64,000 bases of DNA from NCBI GenBank assembly GCA_024195585.1, contig SWBL01000101.1:84353-148352 (forward strand). The letters are read 5' to 3'. This DNA is from Aureobasidium sp. EXF-3400 (taxonomy: Eukaryota; Ascomycota; Dothideomycetes; Dothideales; Saccotheciaceae). This document shows positions 22,126-32,577 of the stretch, piece after piece. The position numbers and the translations under genes are program-made. The first letter of the stretch is position 1. Every line of letters begins with the position of its first letter. The notes beneath the pieces were generated by a model that saw only the letters and a list, made by a program, of their open reading frames with translations, was not told the DNA's origin and did no database searches.

Positions 22126-24174
22126 TTACGATCTTGAAGCAACAACACCCTTCTCGAGCGCAATAATGCTTTCCCGGACTTGAGGGCAGAAATGGTACCT
22201 CAACAATTCACCTTCCCAAATCGTCGTTGCGAAAGGATTACTTCCTTCCACCTCTTCCCTCAGAGGATTGAAAACGCCATCTCCCTTTCTCTCTTCTGTG
22301 TACCATAATGCTGCAATCTTCTTGCCCTGTACCTTGGCCACTTGCTGCAATAGACCCATCATGGCTAGACATGACTTCTCGGGTAGTTGCAAGGAGATTG
22401 TGAGAAGTTGTTTGGCAAAAGCAGCGAGACGAAGTGGAGGAACTGAGCGCAGATTCTGTGGTGGTAATAAGACTGATGACAACGAACGGAGGAGCAACAC
22501 AGTTGTCGTCTGAACGTTGATCTTGTGCTTGGCTTGCTGAGGGAGGAGAGCTTCATCGTCATTGCCATCTGGGTCCCTCAGGCGCAGAGATTTGGCGCTC
22601 AACTCCAGATCAGGATTCATTGATGATGGCAAGAGCGTCTTGTAGAGGTGCGTGATAAAGAATTCAAGATCCAGATGTAAAGATCCGACACTCTTGACGA
22701 CATCTTGACCCTGAAGAAGGGCGAATGCTGTGATGATGCAAAGCAGAGATTCACGGTTGATGTTTCTTGGTGCGGTAGATGCGTCTTCGTCTTCTTCAGC
22801 AAGTGCTTGCTCAGCAGCTTCGGTAGAGATGACAAGTTCGCGAAGGGCTTCGAGGATATCACCGAAGAAATCCTGGTTGATAAGGTGGGCATAGCGAGCA
22901 AGACCTTCCAGTACAGCGCCCATCAATTGAGGTACTCGTTGCTTGAGAATGCGGAAGTAGGCAACGAAAACCAATTTCAGCATCTCTGACTGGTTCTTGT
23001 CACGTTCTTCATGCGAAACTGTAGCATCGGCTTCTCTGAGCTCTTGCTCAACACCCTTGACTTCACGTAGACGTTTTCTCTCTTTTTTCGTCCTGAACTC
23101 TCGCTTTTGCTTTTTCTTCACGACTGGCTCATCATCCTCGTTCTTGTCAGTGCGTGTGCTACTGCTTCTGTGAGCAAATTCGGAAAGAAGTCGTAGATGC
23201 AAGAAGGTGTTCAGCACAGATTCGTGGATGTTGTAGTTTCGCGATTTCATCATCTTGCACAGCAAGTCAACAGCCTCGCGGGAGGCGTTTCCATCCTCAT
23301 CATCACGGAACAACGTCTCCAAGCATTCGACGCATTTGTGGAAGTCCGGATTGACCTGTCTGATACTGAGTCTACCGACCAAGATGTTGATGAGGTCGCC
23401 ACGGAAGTTGAAGTGGGGAACAGTGTTCAGGAGAGTGCAAGCGCAAGAGATAGCGACGGTAGCGACAGAGGCAGCCTCCTTGTCCTTGTCACCACTCTTT
23501 TTGGCAGCTCTTGTCAAGGACTTGACATAGTCGTGGTAGCCGCCGACGAGCATTTGTTCAAAGTTACGCAGTTTGCGAACGTCCTTGGATAGCTTCTGCT
23601 TCAACTCTTCCTTGGAAACGGGACGGATACGGTAGCCAGGGATGATGTCGCGGTAAATGGCGAGTTGTGTGGCCATGCAAAGCTTGACGACGGTTCTATT
23701 CTGGGATGTCGCATGGACTTGCAGCTTCTTGAGTTGGCCAATGTGCTCTTCCGGGTCTTCTGAAATCAAGCTGGCAACACGCGCGAGGTCCTCTTTGGCT
23801 TGGAGAATCTGTTCGCGCGGCGAGATTTGTGGCACTTCTGGCTCCTCTTCCTCGTCAATGTCTTCATTGTCGTCGTCTACAGCCTCATCCTCATCACCAC
23901 TTCCCAAGAAACTGTCGGCATCCTCTTCTGTCTGTTCAACAACGGCAGGAGCTTGCTCGACCCAACCTTCCGAGGTCTTGATTGGCAGTCTTGTCTCTTC
24001 CTTCTTTTTCTTCAGATTGCGCGGTCGGTTCTCATAGTCCTGTTCAAGATCCCATCCAGCGGCGTTACGGTAGAAATTCTCGATTTTGTCGTCGGAAGAA
24101 ATGCCATTCTTGGTGGTAGTGGGAGGCGACTCAACCTCTGGACTGATGCGACGCCTCTTTGCGATTGGAGCCAT
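22126..24174 (-). CDS. NOC3: Nucleolar complex-associated protein 3 (NOC3)
   Basis: Noc3 pairs with Noc2 to drive maturation and export of pre-60S particles and also has a role in DNA replication licensing in yeast. Intronless, 682 aa from the Met at 24174 (MAPIAKRRRISPEVE), close to yeast Noc3. The frame stays open another 67 codons upstream, but the basic NLS-like MAPIAKRRRIS start is the conserved one. Visible features: acidic stretch (about 95-125), NOC3 N-terminal domain (EQILQAKEDLARVASLISEDPEEH, about 130-155), Lys/Arg-rich patch around KKKQKREFRTKKERKRLREVKG (about 355-375), and CBF/MAK21-type domain with FVAYFRILKQRVPQLMGAVLEGLARYAHLIN, then LEFFITHLYKTLLP. It is divergent from NIP7. 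Confidence 0.92.
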   Translation of the reverse strand: MAPIAKRRRISPEVESPPTTTKNGISSDDKIENFYRNAAGWDLEQDYENRPRNLKKKKEETRLPIKTSEGWVEQAPAVVEQTEEDADSFLGSGDEDEAVDDDNEDIDEEEEPEVPQISPREQILQAKEDLARVASLISEDPEEHIGQLKKLQVHATSQNRTVVKLCMATQLAIYRDIIPGYRIRPVSKEELKQKLSKDVRKLRNFEQMLVGGYHDYVKSLTRAAKKSGDKDKEAASVATVAISCACTLLNTVPHFNFRGDLINILVGRLSIRQVNPDFHKCVECLETLFRDDEDGNASREAVDLLCKMMKSRNYNIHESVLNTFLHLRLLSEFAHRSSSTRTDKNEDDEPVVKKKQKREFRTKKERKRLREVKGVEQELREADATVSHEERDKNQSEMLKLVFVAYFRILKQRVPQLMGAVLEGLARYAHLINQDFFGDILEALRELVISTEAAEQALAEEDEDASTAPRNINRESLLCIITAFALLQGQDVVKSVGSLHLDLEFFITHLYKTLLPSSMNPDLELSAKSLRLRDPDGNDDEALLPQQAKHKINVQTTTVLLLRSLSSVLLPPQNLRSVPPLRLAAFAKQLLTISLQLPEKSCLAMMGLLQQVAKVQGKKIAALWYTEERKGDGVFNPLREEVEGSNPFATTIWEGELLRYHFCPQVRESIIALEKGVVASRS

Positions 24175-24505
24175 TTCCAGATGTGGTTCGGTTAGTTGAT
24201 GTGTTGTCCGGAGTGAATGGCTTAGCAAGGAAAGAAAAAAGATATGGGCTTCTGCCAAGCCAGCGCGACTGGCCTGCATTTGCGGTGAAAACGAAACCCC
24301 CGAGAGGCCGCCTCCGCATTTTGGAAAGCATCCGAGGATTCTTTTTTCTGTCCCGCTCTTTCCTTGGATATTCACCCGAACAATATCAGTTCGTCGACCA
24401 GCTTTGCGCCTGCCTCACCCGGATCGCCCTCTTGGACACTGCCCTATTGCACGTCTGTTCTCGCTCGCGCTCCCCACACAAGTCGTTTTCGCAAACACCA
24501 CAAAC
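24175..24505. promoter_or_regulatory. Bidirectional promoter of NOC3 and NIP7
   Basis: 331 bp separate the two divergent start codons, both of 60S-biogenesis factors. The NIP7 side is CT-rich, as in fungal ribosome-related promoters. No canonical PAC or RRPE box was found by eye. Confidence 0.6.
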
Positions 24506-25130
24506 ATGCGTCCTCTTACAGAAGGAGAATCCAAGACGGTCTTCGAGAAGCTCGCCAACTACACCGGAAAGTCCCTCACGAATCTGTTGACCGACACGGC
24601 CCCTGGCAAGGATGGAAAAGCTTCGAGATTTGTCTTCCGTGTCCAAGAATCAAGAGTCTACTACGTGCGCGAGGACATGGCAAACTTGGCTACCTCAGTA
24701 GCCAGAGACAACCTGCTGTGTCTTGGAAACTGCATCGGCAAATTGACCAAGACTGGCAAATTCCGCCTTCACATCACCGCTCTGGACATCATCGCCCCTC
24801 ACGCTCGCGCAAAGATCTGGGTCAAGCCTAATGGAGAGATGCCCTTCCTGTACGGTGGTCACATTGTCAAGGCTCACGTCGGACGCTGGAGCGAGGACTG
24901 CCCTGAGCACCAGGGTATCATTGTTTACTCGATGAACGAGTATGTTATGCGCCTTTGAGCCACCCGATCCAACACACATGCTAACCTGTTCCAGTACTCC
25001 TCTTGGTTTCGGTGTCACCGCCCGCTCTTCCGCCGAGGCTAAACGTCTGGACCCTACTGGTATCGTTGTCTTCAGACAGGCCGATTGCGGCGAGTACCTC
25101 AGAGAGGAAGACACTCTCTTCCAGTCTTGA
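24506..25130 (+). CDS. NIP7: 60S ribosome biogenesis factor NIP7
   Basis: Nip7 binds pre-60S RNA and is needed for 27S pre-rRNA processing, in nucleus and cytoplasm. Two exons, 24506-24939 and 24995-25130, with a 55-nt intron (GTATGT..CAG). The join restores [16 protein letters not shown]. The product is 189 aa, slightly longer than yeast Nip7 (181). The start [21 protein letters not shown] is strongly conserved. The C-terminal PUA domain includes [30 protein letters not shown] and ends [13 protein letters not shown] ([10 protein letters not shown]). Confidence 0.95.
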
Positions 25131-25604
25131 ACGGCGTCATGTCTTTTTGCGCATCATCATCAAATATCTTGCCACGAACCGCCACCTACCCGCGCCCGAA
25201 GGAGCTGCCACAAAAGTTGCATTGGAGATACCCGTTGATGATTCCGGGATAGCAGGAGTTATAGGAGTTACATACTAGTCATGGACTTACTCAAGGGAAA
25301 GGGTGCGATGGAAGTCAAGGTTCGTGTCATCAACAAGAGCTAGCAGGAAAGCTTGCATATAACAAGCCAGCATATTCATTGATCAACTTACCCGCTCATG
25401 TCTCTATATCTTGACAATGTGATGCAAGCCACATAAAGTGTCTTCACATTCTGTGTGGAAAGGAGACCAAGTACGAACACATGGTCTTGAGACAATACGG
25501 GAAATAGCATCTCGAGAATTTGCAGTATAAAAATGTCTGAACAAGTTCAATACGATGTCTCCCAGGTCAAGCATCGTGTTGCTTTTCCGCCAGGTCGCAA
25601 CATC
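25131..25604. other. Convergent 3' flanks, no gene seen
   Basis: About 475 nt between the NIP7 stop and the kinase stop. It marks the boundary from conserved genes to the accessory block. Confidence 0.5.
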
Positions 25605-27227
25605 CTAAATCCGCCGTTTCTTCCTCGACTGTGTCATTGTAATGGCTTCGTCTGTTCTAGGCCGTTTGTTGTTTTTGCTACGCCCTGGAGTGTCTAGGTT
25701 TTCATTAACCAGCTGTGGTTCTTCAGCCCGAAATATCTGGCCTATCCTATTTCTGAATTTCTGAGGCCGCCATATGAGTTCGCAATCTGGAGGGATATCC
25801 AAGTCCAGGTCTCGGTAAAGTGTAGCCAGATTTTGATCCTCGAAATCGTGAAGAAACCATAGCTTACCGGCGTCTGCACGCTTCTTGATGCTCGCTTTCA
25901 TTGCCCTTTTGTGGTCGTCGGTCAAGGTGCCCATGTCTTCGTACTGCTCCGCAACCCACTTCTCTGTGCCCCAGATATCCATCTGAAGCGTGTAAAAAGG
26001 CGCAAGCGACTTCACCATATCCAGTAGGTCAACAGGTGTTGGCCTAGACTCGGGATCAAATCGTTGACATTGGAACACTATGTCGACAAGATCTTCGCTG
26101 TACAGAAATTCAGGCTCGGCTTTATGGTGCGGAGGATCGACTTTGATCCGTGACTCTCTGTCCTTTGGATCTTTCCAGTTGCGGTCCTCGGGATGAGTCT
26201 CTATTCGCATCATAGATTCGATGGTCTTGCCAAGCTGCCAGACATTGGTCCAAGAGTATAATACCGGCCAAATAGGTTTTGCGTCGTCCTGATCTATATC
26301 GTCCATATCTTCGTCTTTATCGTGCCCTGAGTAGTTCATGCACCTGTAATCGGTCATTTCCTCATTACGGTCTGTGTCGTCTATCTTCTCATCATCCGGA
26401 GTGTCTGGTTTGTCGAGCTCCGGAGCCAAGAACCCTTGTGACCAGGTGATACTCAAACGGTTTGCCACATTCGTTGGTTCTTCTTTGTAGGTAAGATGGG
26501 CCGATCCAAAATCCCCTATGACAGGCCTCGGATACACGACAAACTCATCTCCTCTTGTAGCATCGAGAAATATGTTAGATGGCTTCATGTCCACCAACAC
26601 AATGGTTTCGTCGTTCTCTTTGCGTGCATGTGATCGCGCTCTTGAGCAGTCTTCCATTTGTACAAGAGCAGAGGCAAGGCTTTTCATGACATGCCAGATG
26701 AATGGCTCGGGGATAGGCTTTCCTATGGCGGCGTAGTAACCGATGAGATCATACAAGTCACCAGCATACAAGTGATCCATGTAGATGCGCCAGTGAGTTG
26801 ATTCTTGAGTGCCGCTCAGGTATGGATCTTTAACGTCACCTCTCCTGTAACCACGCAGGCGTACGGTATCTGACTTGGTTGCTCGAGACTCTGGGGTGAG
26901 TAGTCCTTGGATGTAGGCCTCCTTGTAAAACGGTACTTTTACCCGGCCCCCGACAAGTGCATCACTCAGGCTCATACCTTTACACACCAGCTCGTTGTAT
27001 ATGCCCTTGTAGATGGTAGGCTCGTACAGAGTTTCTGTACTCCAGGAGTCTTTGATAGCCACGCGATCTATGATCCTTTGGTTCGAATCGACATTGACCC
27101 AGTAATGAACTGCTCCCTGGCCTCCTTGTCCCAAAAAATGGTTTCCTTGCCAATTGCCGTCTGGCAACCCGCTCCTGTCGTTGTCGCCTGGTGGCTGTTT
27201 CTTTTTACGGCTGTCGTGTGAACCCAT
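25605..27227 (-). CDS. Divergent fungal protein kinase-like protein
   Basis: Single exon, 540 aa. The kinase fold is readable: Gly-rich loop GQGGQGAVHYW (33-43), VAIKD with the ATP Lys (59), catalytic loop LVDMKPSN (211-218, Asp213, Lys215, Asn218), DFG (239-241) and an APE-type GFLAPEL (266-271). The usual His-Arg before the catalytic Asp is replaced by Leu-Val, so this is a non-RD kinase. Catalytic residues are otherwise present, so activity is plausible. A 40-residue acidic insert follows APE. The C-terminus is basic and bipartite (KNNKRPR ... SRKKRRI), suggesting nuclear import. Such kinases are a lineage-expanded group in filamentous fungi. Substrates are unknown. It stands next to the orphan paralogue pair. 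Confidence 0.8.
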   Translation of the reverse strand: MGSHDSRKKKQPPGDNDRSGLPDGNWQGNHFLGQGGQGAVHYWVNVDSNQRIIDRVAIKDSWSTETLYEPTIYKGIYNELVCKGMSLSDALVGGRVKVPFYKEAYIQGLLTPESRATKSDTVRLRGYRRGDVKDPYLSGTQESTHWRIYMDHLYAGDLYDLIGYYAAIGKPIPEPFIWHVMKSLASALVQMEDCSRARSHARKENDETIVLVDMKPSNIFLDATRGDEFVVYPRPVIGDFGSAHLTYKEEPTNVANRLSITWSQGFLAPELDKPDTPDDEKIDDTDRNEEMTDYRCMNYSGHDKDEDMDDIDQDDAKPIWPVLYSWTNVWQLGKTIESMMRIETHPEDRNWKDPKDRESRIKVDPPHHKAEPEFLYSEDLVDIVFQCQRFDPESRPTPVDLLDMVKSLAPFYTLQMDIWGTEKWVAEQYEDMGTLTDDHKRAMKASIKKRADAGKLWFLHDFEDQNLATLYRDLDLDIPPDCELIWRPQKFRNRIGQIFRAEEPQLVNENLDTPGRSKNNKRPRTDEAITMTQSRKKRRI

Positions 27228-27681
27228 GCTTGCCCCGAATGCGTACTCAAAAATGGCGAGGATAGAAAAGTATCAATTCAAGAGGATAACACTGTGGATA
27301 AAGCATGATGTAGGCGCGGTTTCTTTGTTCGAAGTCTGGGGCCACCGGATGCGGTCAATGTCCAACAGCGCCAATGAAACATTCGAACAACTTTGAAGGC
27401 CCAATTCTTTGTCTACACCTGCGATCAACGATCGATCGAATTAGTTCCTGAAAAACGTCGAGGTCCAGGCCTCTCGTACTATCGAACGTGAGATAGAAGT
27501 GCAACGGCAATAACATTCAGGTTACGAAACAAAAAGCAAAGGGGTATAATCTAGCTCACTGGCTGAAAGCAATTCCCACCAACAACTCCATCCATCTCCT
27601 TTTCTTGCAAGTCTTCACAGTTACCTTCAACTGCTACAACTGGCCCCTGAGAATCCGCAACTGGTCTAGCTTCTCTCAACG
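27228..27681. other. Intergenic region, no gene seen
   Basis: About 454 nt, upstream of the kinase gene and downstream of the first orphan paralogue. Nothing recognisable. Confidence 0.5.
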
Positions 27682-29379
27682 CTAGACTCTTGCTCTCTTG
27701 CTTCCCTGCTGTCCGTCGTCAGAGCGGCAGCGCTTCGATGCTGGGTGAGAAGGCAGCGAAAGCTGTGCAGGGGGTCCAGTGGTGGTGGGAGCAGGTTGAG
27801 GAGTCGGGCCCATGAGGGCTGTCATGCTGTCGCTCAGGGTGCTGGGCAAGAAGTTGGGAGGGGGCAAGTTGACCGATCCCTCGCGAGTGGTGGTGCGGGT
27901 GACTGAACCAACCCCTGTGTTCCACTCTCTGGGACGGCTTTGAGCCTTCGTCGCAATGCCCAAAGGCACAGTTTGATCGGCGGCCTAAACGGAGACATCA
28001 GCATGAGCTCACAAGGGCACGTCGCAGCATGGCAGGGGTGTTCATCAGTCTTCCCACATCATAGAGTCGTGTAGGGGTAGCCATAAAAAGGCACGATGTA
28101 TATGGGAAAGAGAGCAGTTCCGCTGAGAGTCTTCATTGTGGCAGCTTTCAATGGATGTTCTCCTTTTCTCCGAAGAAGTTGTGCATTTATACAGCTCACA
28201 GATTGACCCACGCTGCGAAGAGAGATGAATGGTTGGACTTACGTGAATCAGGAAAACCACATTTTTGGAATCACTCTTGATGATGTTGTAAGATGCTTCG
28301 CTCAGGGTCTCCCAGTTCTTGGAGTCGAGGGCGCTCAGGCTTGAGGCGAACTGGTACTTCCAAGGGCCAGTGGTAGGGCTTCTGGTTGAGTAGCCGAGAC
28401 GGGCTGTTTGTTCACATCTGGAGAAGCTGAGGAAATCGGGAAGCAGTTCGAGGAACTGCTGGTATGGCGTGTGCTTTGGCTTCTTCAGGGTCGTGTAGTG
28501 CGATGGGGTGCCGCCGACTAAGTGCAGGTACGTGACGACGAGAACACGAAATTCATAGCTGTAGCAAGGCACTAGGATCTCGTTGGTCTGATAGTATCTG
28601 TCAGAAGCAATAGCATACCAGACGCCGCACAGGTCATCCTCTTTGTTTTGTTGGTACACTTTCGGGACGTGGATGTTGGTGTCGCGAATGAGTTGCTTCA
28701 ACTTGCGTGTGGCATCCTTGCACACGTTTGAGTACGAGCTTCGCAGGGCGCGACCAGCCTTGATAACCCTTTGAGCAGGTTCATCTCCTTCAGCGATTGT
28801 GGTGTTTTCGGTGTCAACCTCCAGGGTTTGCATGGCCAGCATAAGCTCGGGAAATTCGATCTCGGTCTCCTTGACATTACGGATAACGGCTAGCTTGGCC
28901 AGGGTCAACTTGATGTACCTCGCAACGAGCTTGCTCTGGGAATTCTTGGTGCGAAAATGGTCATCAAGCTGACGGAACATTGCCATAAGCACCGGATCCT
29001 TGTTGACAGCGACAATCGTTTCGATTTCCAAGGTCTGCGCAAGACTTCCAGGTAGATAAGTAACAGTGTGTGACTTGGTGTCGTTGGTATCAGGAACAGC
29101 AGATGATAAGAAGGGTCGTTCGGTGTGAGTCTCGGCACCAGTGACCTCAACCGCGCCAGCCTGGCCGATCAGACAGTCGCGCTTATTGCCCATGAAAGGT
29201 CCATTGTTGTGGTCAGAGTCATCAGCGTAGGCATCTGATTTGCAGGAGGTGGATTGATCCTGGCTAGCGTCGTTCATGGGCTCATCTGGCGCACCAGCAT
29301 TGATGTACATTGTGCCGTGTTCGGTGTCGTCGGTAGCGGTGCGGGCCTGCATCGTAGCGAGTCGCAGAAGGTCTTCCAT
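27682..29379 (-). CDS. Orphan family protein, copy 1 (paralogue of the gene at 32578)
   Basis: I do not recognise this family. Two exons, 29379-28243 and 27984-27682, joined across a 258-nt intron (GTAAGT..TAG) to give 479 aa. The start is the first in-frame ATG (MEDLLRLATMQ). Residues 1-110 are polar and probably disordered. A helical middle (about 120-245) leads to DDLCGVWYAIASDRYYQ (249-264), then a Val/Leu-rich segment ending YLHLVGGTP (284-292), ARLGYSTR, GPWKYQF and VVFLIH at the exon end. The last exon carries a VPLGIATKAQSRPREWNT motif, then a Pro/Thr-rich tail ending in KRCRSDDGQQGSKRARV, NLS-like. All these blocks recur in order in the gene at 32578. No catalytic motif or membrane helix is evident. 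Confidence 0.75.
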
Positions 29380-29606
29380 AGCACTATTGAAGGTGACGCA
29401 GTCAGAGGATTGGATTGCAGCGTTCACAGGAATTACTGACAATATCCGGAGACTCTTGTGATGTCGAGCTTTAATCTCTCCAAGCAATGTGTGAGGATAT
29501 TCAATAGACAGGAAGATATACCGCGATCAGCTCGTTTTGATATCAGCTGCAGACGCTGCGCGCGCCGAGCAAAACTCTGGTGACGAAACAGGTGACCGTG
29601 GTATGA

Positions 29607-29655
29607 AGCGCAAGTGAAAGGAAAGTGAAGCATAAGTGAAGCATAAGTGAAGCGC
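29607..29655. repeat. Short tandem repeat around GCATAAGTGAA
   Basis: An AAGTGAAG-type word recurs, with an exact 11-mer (GCATAAGTGAA) repeated back to back near 29630-29652, about 250 bp upstream of the copy 1 start codon. Confidence 0.7.
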
Positions 29656-29955
29656 CAATCGACGTACAAAAATCCGTTTCAACCAATATCAGGCAATCCT
29701 CACGGACATTTCGCGACTTGTTTACTGACTCTGTAGTGTGACAGTATCTGCTGGGTTGAGTCGAGGCTAACGAAAGTCGAGCAATTAAAGCAATAGACAC
29801 AAGCGGCGGAGGCGCAGGGTTACATCCCTTATATAGCAATCTACATGTGCTGAAATACTGTCACCGTCGTAAGAAGCTGCTGCTCAAGCCTTGCATCTCC
29901 ATACGTGAGAAGCTCCGGTCCTAATATGGAGAAGAGAATTTGTGCAAAAAGAAAG

Positions 29956-30065
29956 AAAAAAGAAGTGACCAGCGTTGGAATCGAACCAATGACCTGACGG
30001 TATAGGTGATAGGAGTAACCGATCCGAGGGATGCTGAAACAGCTGCCAACTACACCATCTTACCG
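29956..30065 (-). ncRNA. tRNA-like Pol III element
   Basis: Read on the minus strand it has a consensus A box (TGGTGTAGTTGG, 30058-30047), a perfect B box (GGTTCGATTCC, 29987-29977) about 60 nt on, a T-arm-like hairpin and a T6 run (29961-29956) as Pol III terminator. A 6-bp helix CCAGCG/CGCTGG closes the ends. The D and anticodon arms do not fold into a normal cloverleaf even allowing for an intron. It is therefore a tRNA pseudogene or tRNA-derived element rather than a safe tRNA call. Confidence 0.4.
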
Positions 30066-31880
30066 CTGGACGGAAGATAGGCTGTGTGGCAGAAACAAAT
30101 ACCTCATGTCAATAAGGCTGGCACAGCACATGACCACGGAGTCTGCACAGCTGCAGTCAACCAAAGCCATGCCACAGACACTTTGCCTCCGCCGAGAGAC
30201 ACGGAGTGACTCGTTTTTGCGCAGCTCGATCATCATTATCAACCACACAAGGAAAAGCTTGGGAAGATCCGAGAGTAGCAGGTTGCTACCTCTCGCGACG
30301 ATTCCGCCGAGCGATGAAGAAAGCTTTGCTCTTTGTTTCTTGTCTGAATGGCGAGTAAAGAGTGGTAAGAAATGCATGTAGTTCAGCCACAAGAACGCAG
30401 GGCAGGGCAGGGCGGGATAACAATATGCATGATGATTTCTTTGTTCTTTTTCTTTGACGGAATTGGAAATAGCTCACCTTCTAGAACTTACCCAGAGCCA
30501 TCAGAGATGCCAAAAAGCTGCATCCAGCATGACTTGGTGTTACGTTGTTAATTTTGACAGGAATACTATGCAGTCTATAGACTCGTATTGACCTGGCTGC
30601 CATAATATTAGTGGTTGTTCGTCAATTTCAAAAAGAATTGTGTTATACTTCGCTTCTCGCAATCAATGCAACACTGGTCTAGAAACAGATCTGCTAGGAA
30701 TAAGTCAACTAATTCTCTCATCTTCTGATCAGAATATGCATACCATGAGCATGTATACTCAGCTAAGCCTGGCATCGACATTGCACAAAGAATCTGCAGT
30801 CTTTGAGTAAGCTGTATCCGGACAAACCAGATAAAAGTACCAAAGAAGTCTCACACGTTACTTATCATCTATACAATACAATCTCTTGGTAATCATAGTG
30901 CTGAATAATATTGTATATCTGTAGAGAGGGGGAAGAAGCAGGAGGTGATGTTGGAAACAGCTACCCCGTGTATCTTCTCTTACTTTCCCGAGGTTTCGCC
31001 GCCACAACTTCACCTCCTAGGCATAACAAGGCGATACTTCAGATTTAATCAAACATTCAAGATAATGCCGAAAACAAGGGAATTTCCAGCTGGGTATATG
31101 TTCGATCAGTGTGTAGTTTGACCCTCAAGTCAATCAGGCATCTTTACAGCTACACATAGGACAGACTCTATCATCCAGATCCCGGACAAAAGATCAATCA
31201 AGATAAGGCATCCAAGTTTGCATCATCCCACACCCGTCAGGCAGAGAGGTCAGCAATTTAATGGGTTGCCCTCAAGGAGCCAACGAACCCAAGGACAAGA
31301 ACAGGGTAGCCCCACCATTAGCCACGCATGGTATGATCATGGCTCAACCTTGGCCTCATGTTTTGCAGTCAATGGATCCAAATTCAGTCTGCAATGCACG
31401 CCTAATTGCCATAAAAAGGCAGATTCTAAGCAACTTTACAGTCAAGCAGTTTACGGGGCGACAAAGATTGTGGCTCGCTCAAACCGGTATCTGGTTCTGC
31501 CTCACATTCGAGGGAGCAACATTCCGTGGGACAACCTTGTCAATCTTTGTGAGCTCGTCCACATAATTCTGACTGGATCCTCTGATGAAGAACACAAGTG
31601 CGCAAATGAGCTTTGAAAATTTGAAACTGGCTGGGGCACTGGACATGCGCTGCGGTTGTTGTGTTATTGCCTCAGATCTGTGCATTGTGTGTTTGCCTTG
31701 TAGACGGAAACAAGTACGATATGCCATCTCGAAAGAAGGATACTCTGGAAGAGAGAATGTTTTAGACGTCAGACATACTCTTGAAAGGCAGACACGGATA
31801 GGCGCTGAGCGCCTCGAAAACCTAAGTTCGAATCACCGATAGTGTGGGTATATATTGAATCAAGTTCGAGAGAGAGAATG

Positions 31881-32005
31881 TGTTCAGTGGTGTAGGGGTT
31901 GGTGCCGTAAAATAGTTCGGGCCAGCTCTGAAACGCGGACGCATAGGGAGTAAGTACTCCAGTTCGACCCCCCGGCCGATCCCTAGGGGTTGACCATATC
32001 TTTTT
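31881..32005 (+). ncRNA. Second degenerate A-box/B-box element
   Basis: A box TGGTGTAGGGG at 31888, B-box-like AGTTCGACCCC at 31961 and a T5 run at 32001. Spacing fits Pol III promoters. The T arm does not pair well, so it is weaker than the element at 30.0 kb. Both share TGGTGTAG in the A box. Confidence 0.25.
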
Positions 32006-32577
32006 GCACTTTTTGCTCTACATCTCGCGACAATACAACCAGCGCTGTCTCACACAGCTTTCTGGACTCAGTTTTCTGTTTCTTGATAAATTGCTGTGTA
32101 GACCTCACCTTTTTGAGCACCCTTCAGTATAGTGTCGTTAGCGCGCTTTCCTAAAGCCCGACCAAGCGTCGTCCACAGTAACACAAACAAGTGCATAGAG
32201 TGAAGCGCTCTCTGGTTGAGCCATAGCTATCACGACTTCCGCAGACCGAATCCTTGCTTTACACTACACAACAGCCGACCTGGCAAAAGTCGCGCGTTCC
32301 AGTGGCCAGTCACACTATTCGTTCAGACTTTATCGTTGTTTGGTTTCGAAAAGCAAACCACCTGCGCGTCCTTTCCTTCACTCGCCCGTTGTTCAACATT
32401 TCGCCGCACATCGAGAAAACCATCACATCAGCAGTGACGCACTCTCTGGACCAACCAAACCACTCCCTCTCTACGCTTACAAGTCAACGCACAAAGAGTG
32501 GCGCATTTCCACAAGACCCCCACAAGTCTCGACTTTGAATCCGCATCAGTCGTTCCTCATTTGAATCCTTCGACGAC

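Larger units (their letters stand above)
29380..32577. other. 3.2-kb region between divergent orphan paralogues
   Basis: It holds the promoters of both paralogues, a short tandem repeat, and two Pol III-like elements annotated separately. A further B-box-like string (AGTTCGAATC) with a GGCGCTGAGCGCC hairpin lies at about 31800-31840. No open frame here reads like a protein. Composition drifts AT-rich between 30.5 and 31.2 kb. Confidence 0.5.

Noticed and set aside
28045..28242. Continuation of orphan copy 1 past VVFLIH
   Set aside because: The frame reads on into the intron; a GTAAGT donor at 28242 and the paralogue's matching donor show the exon ends there.
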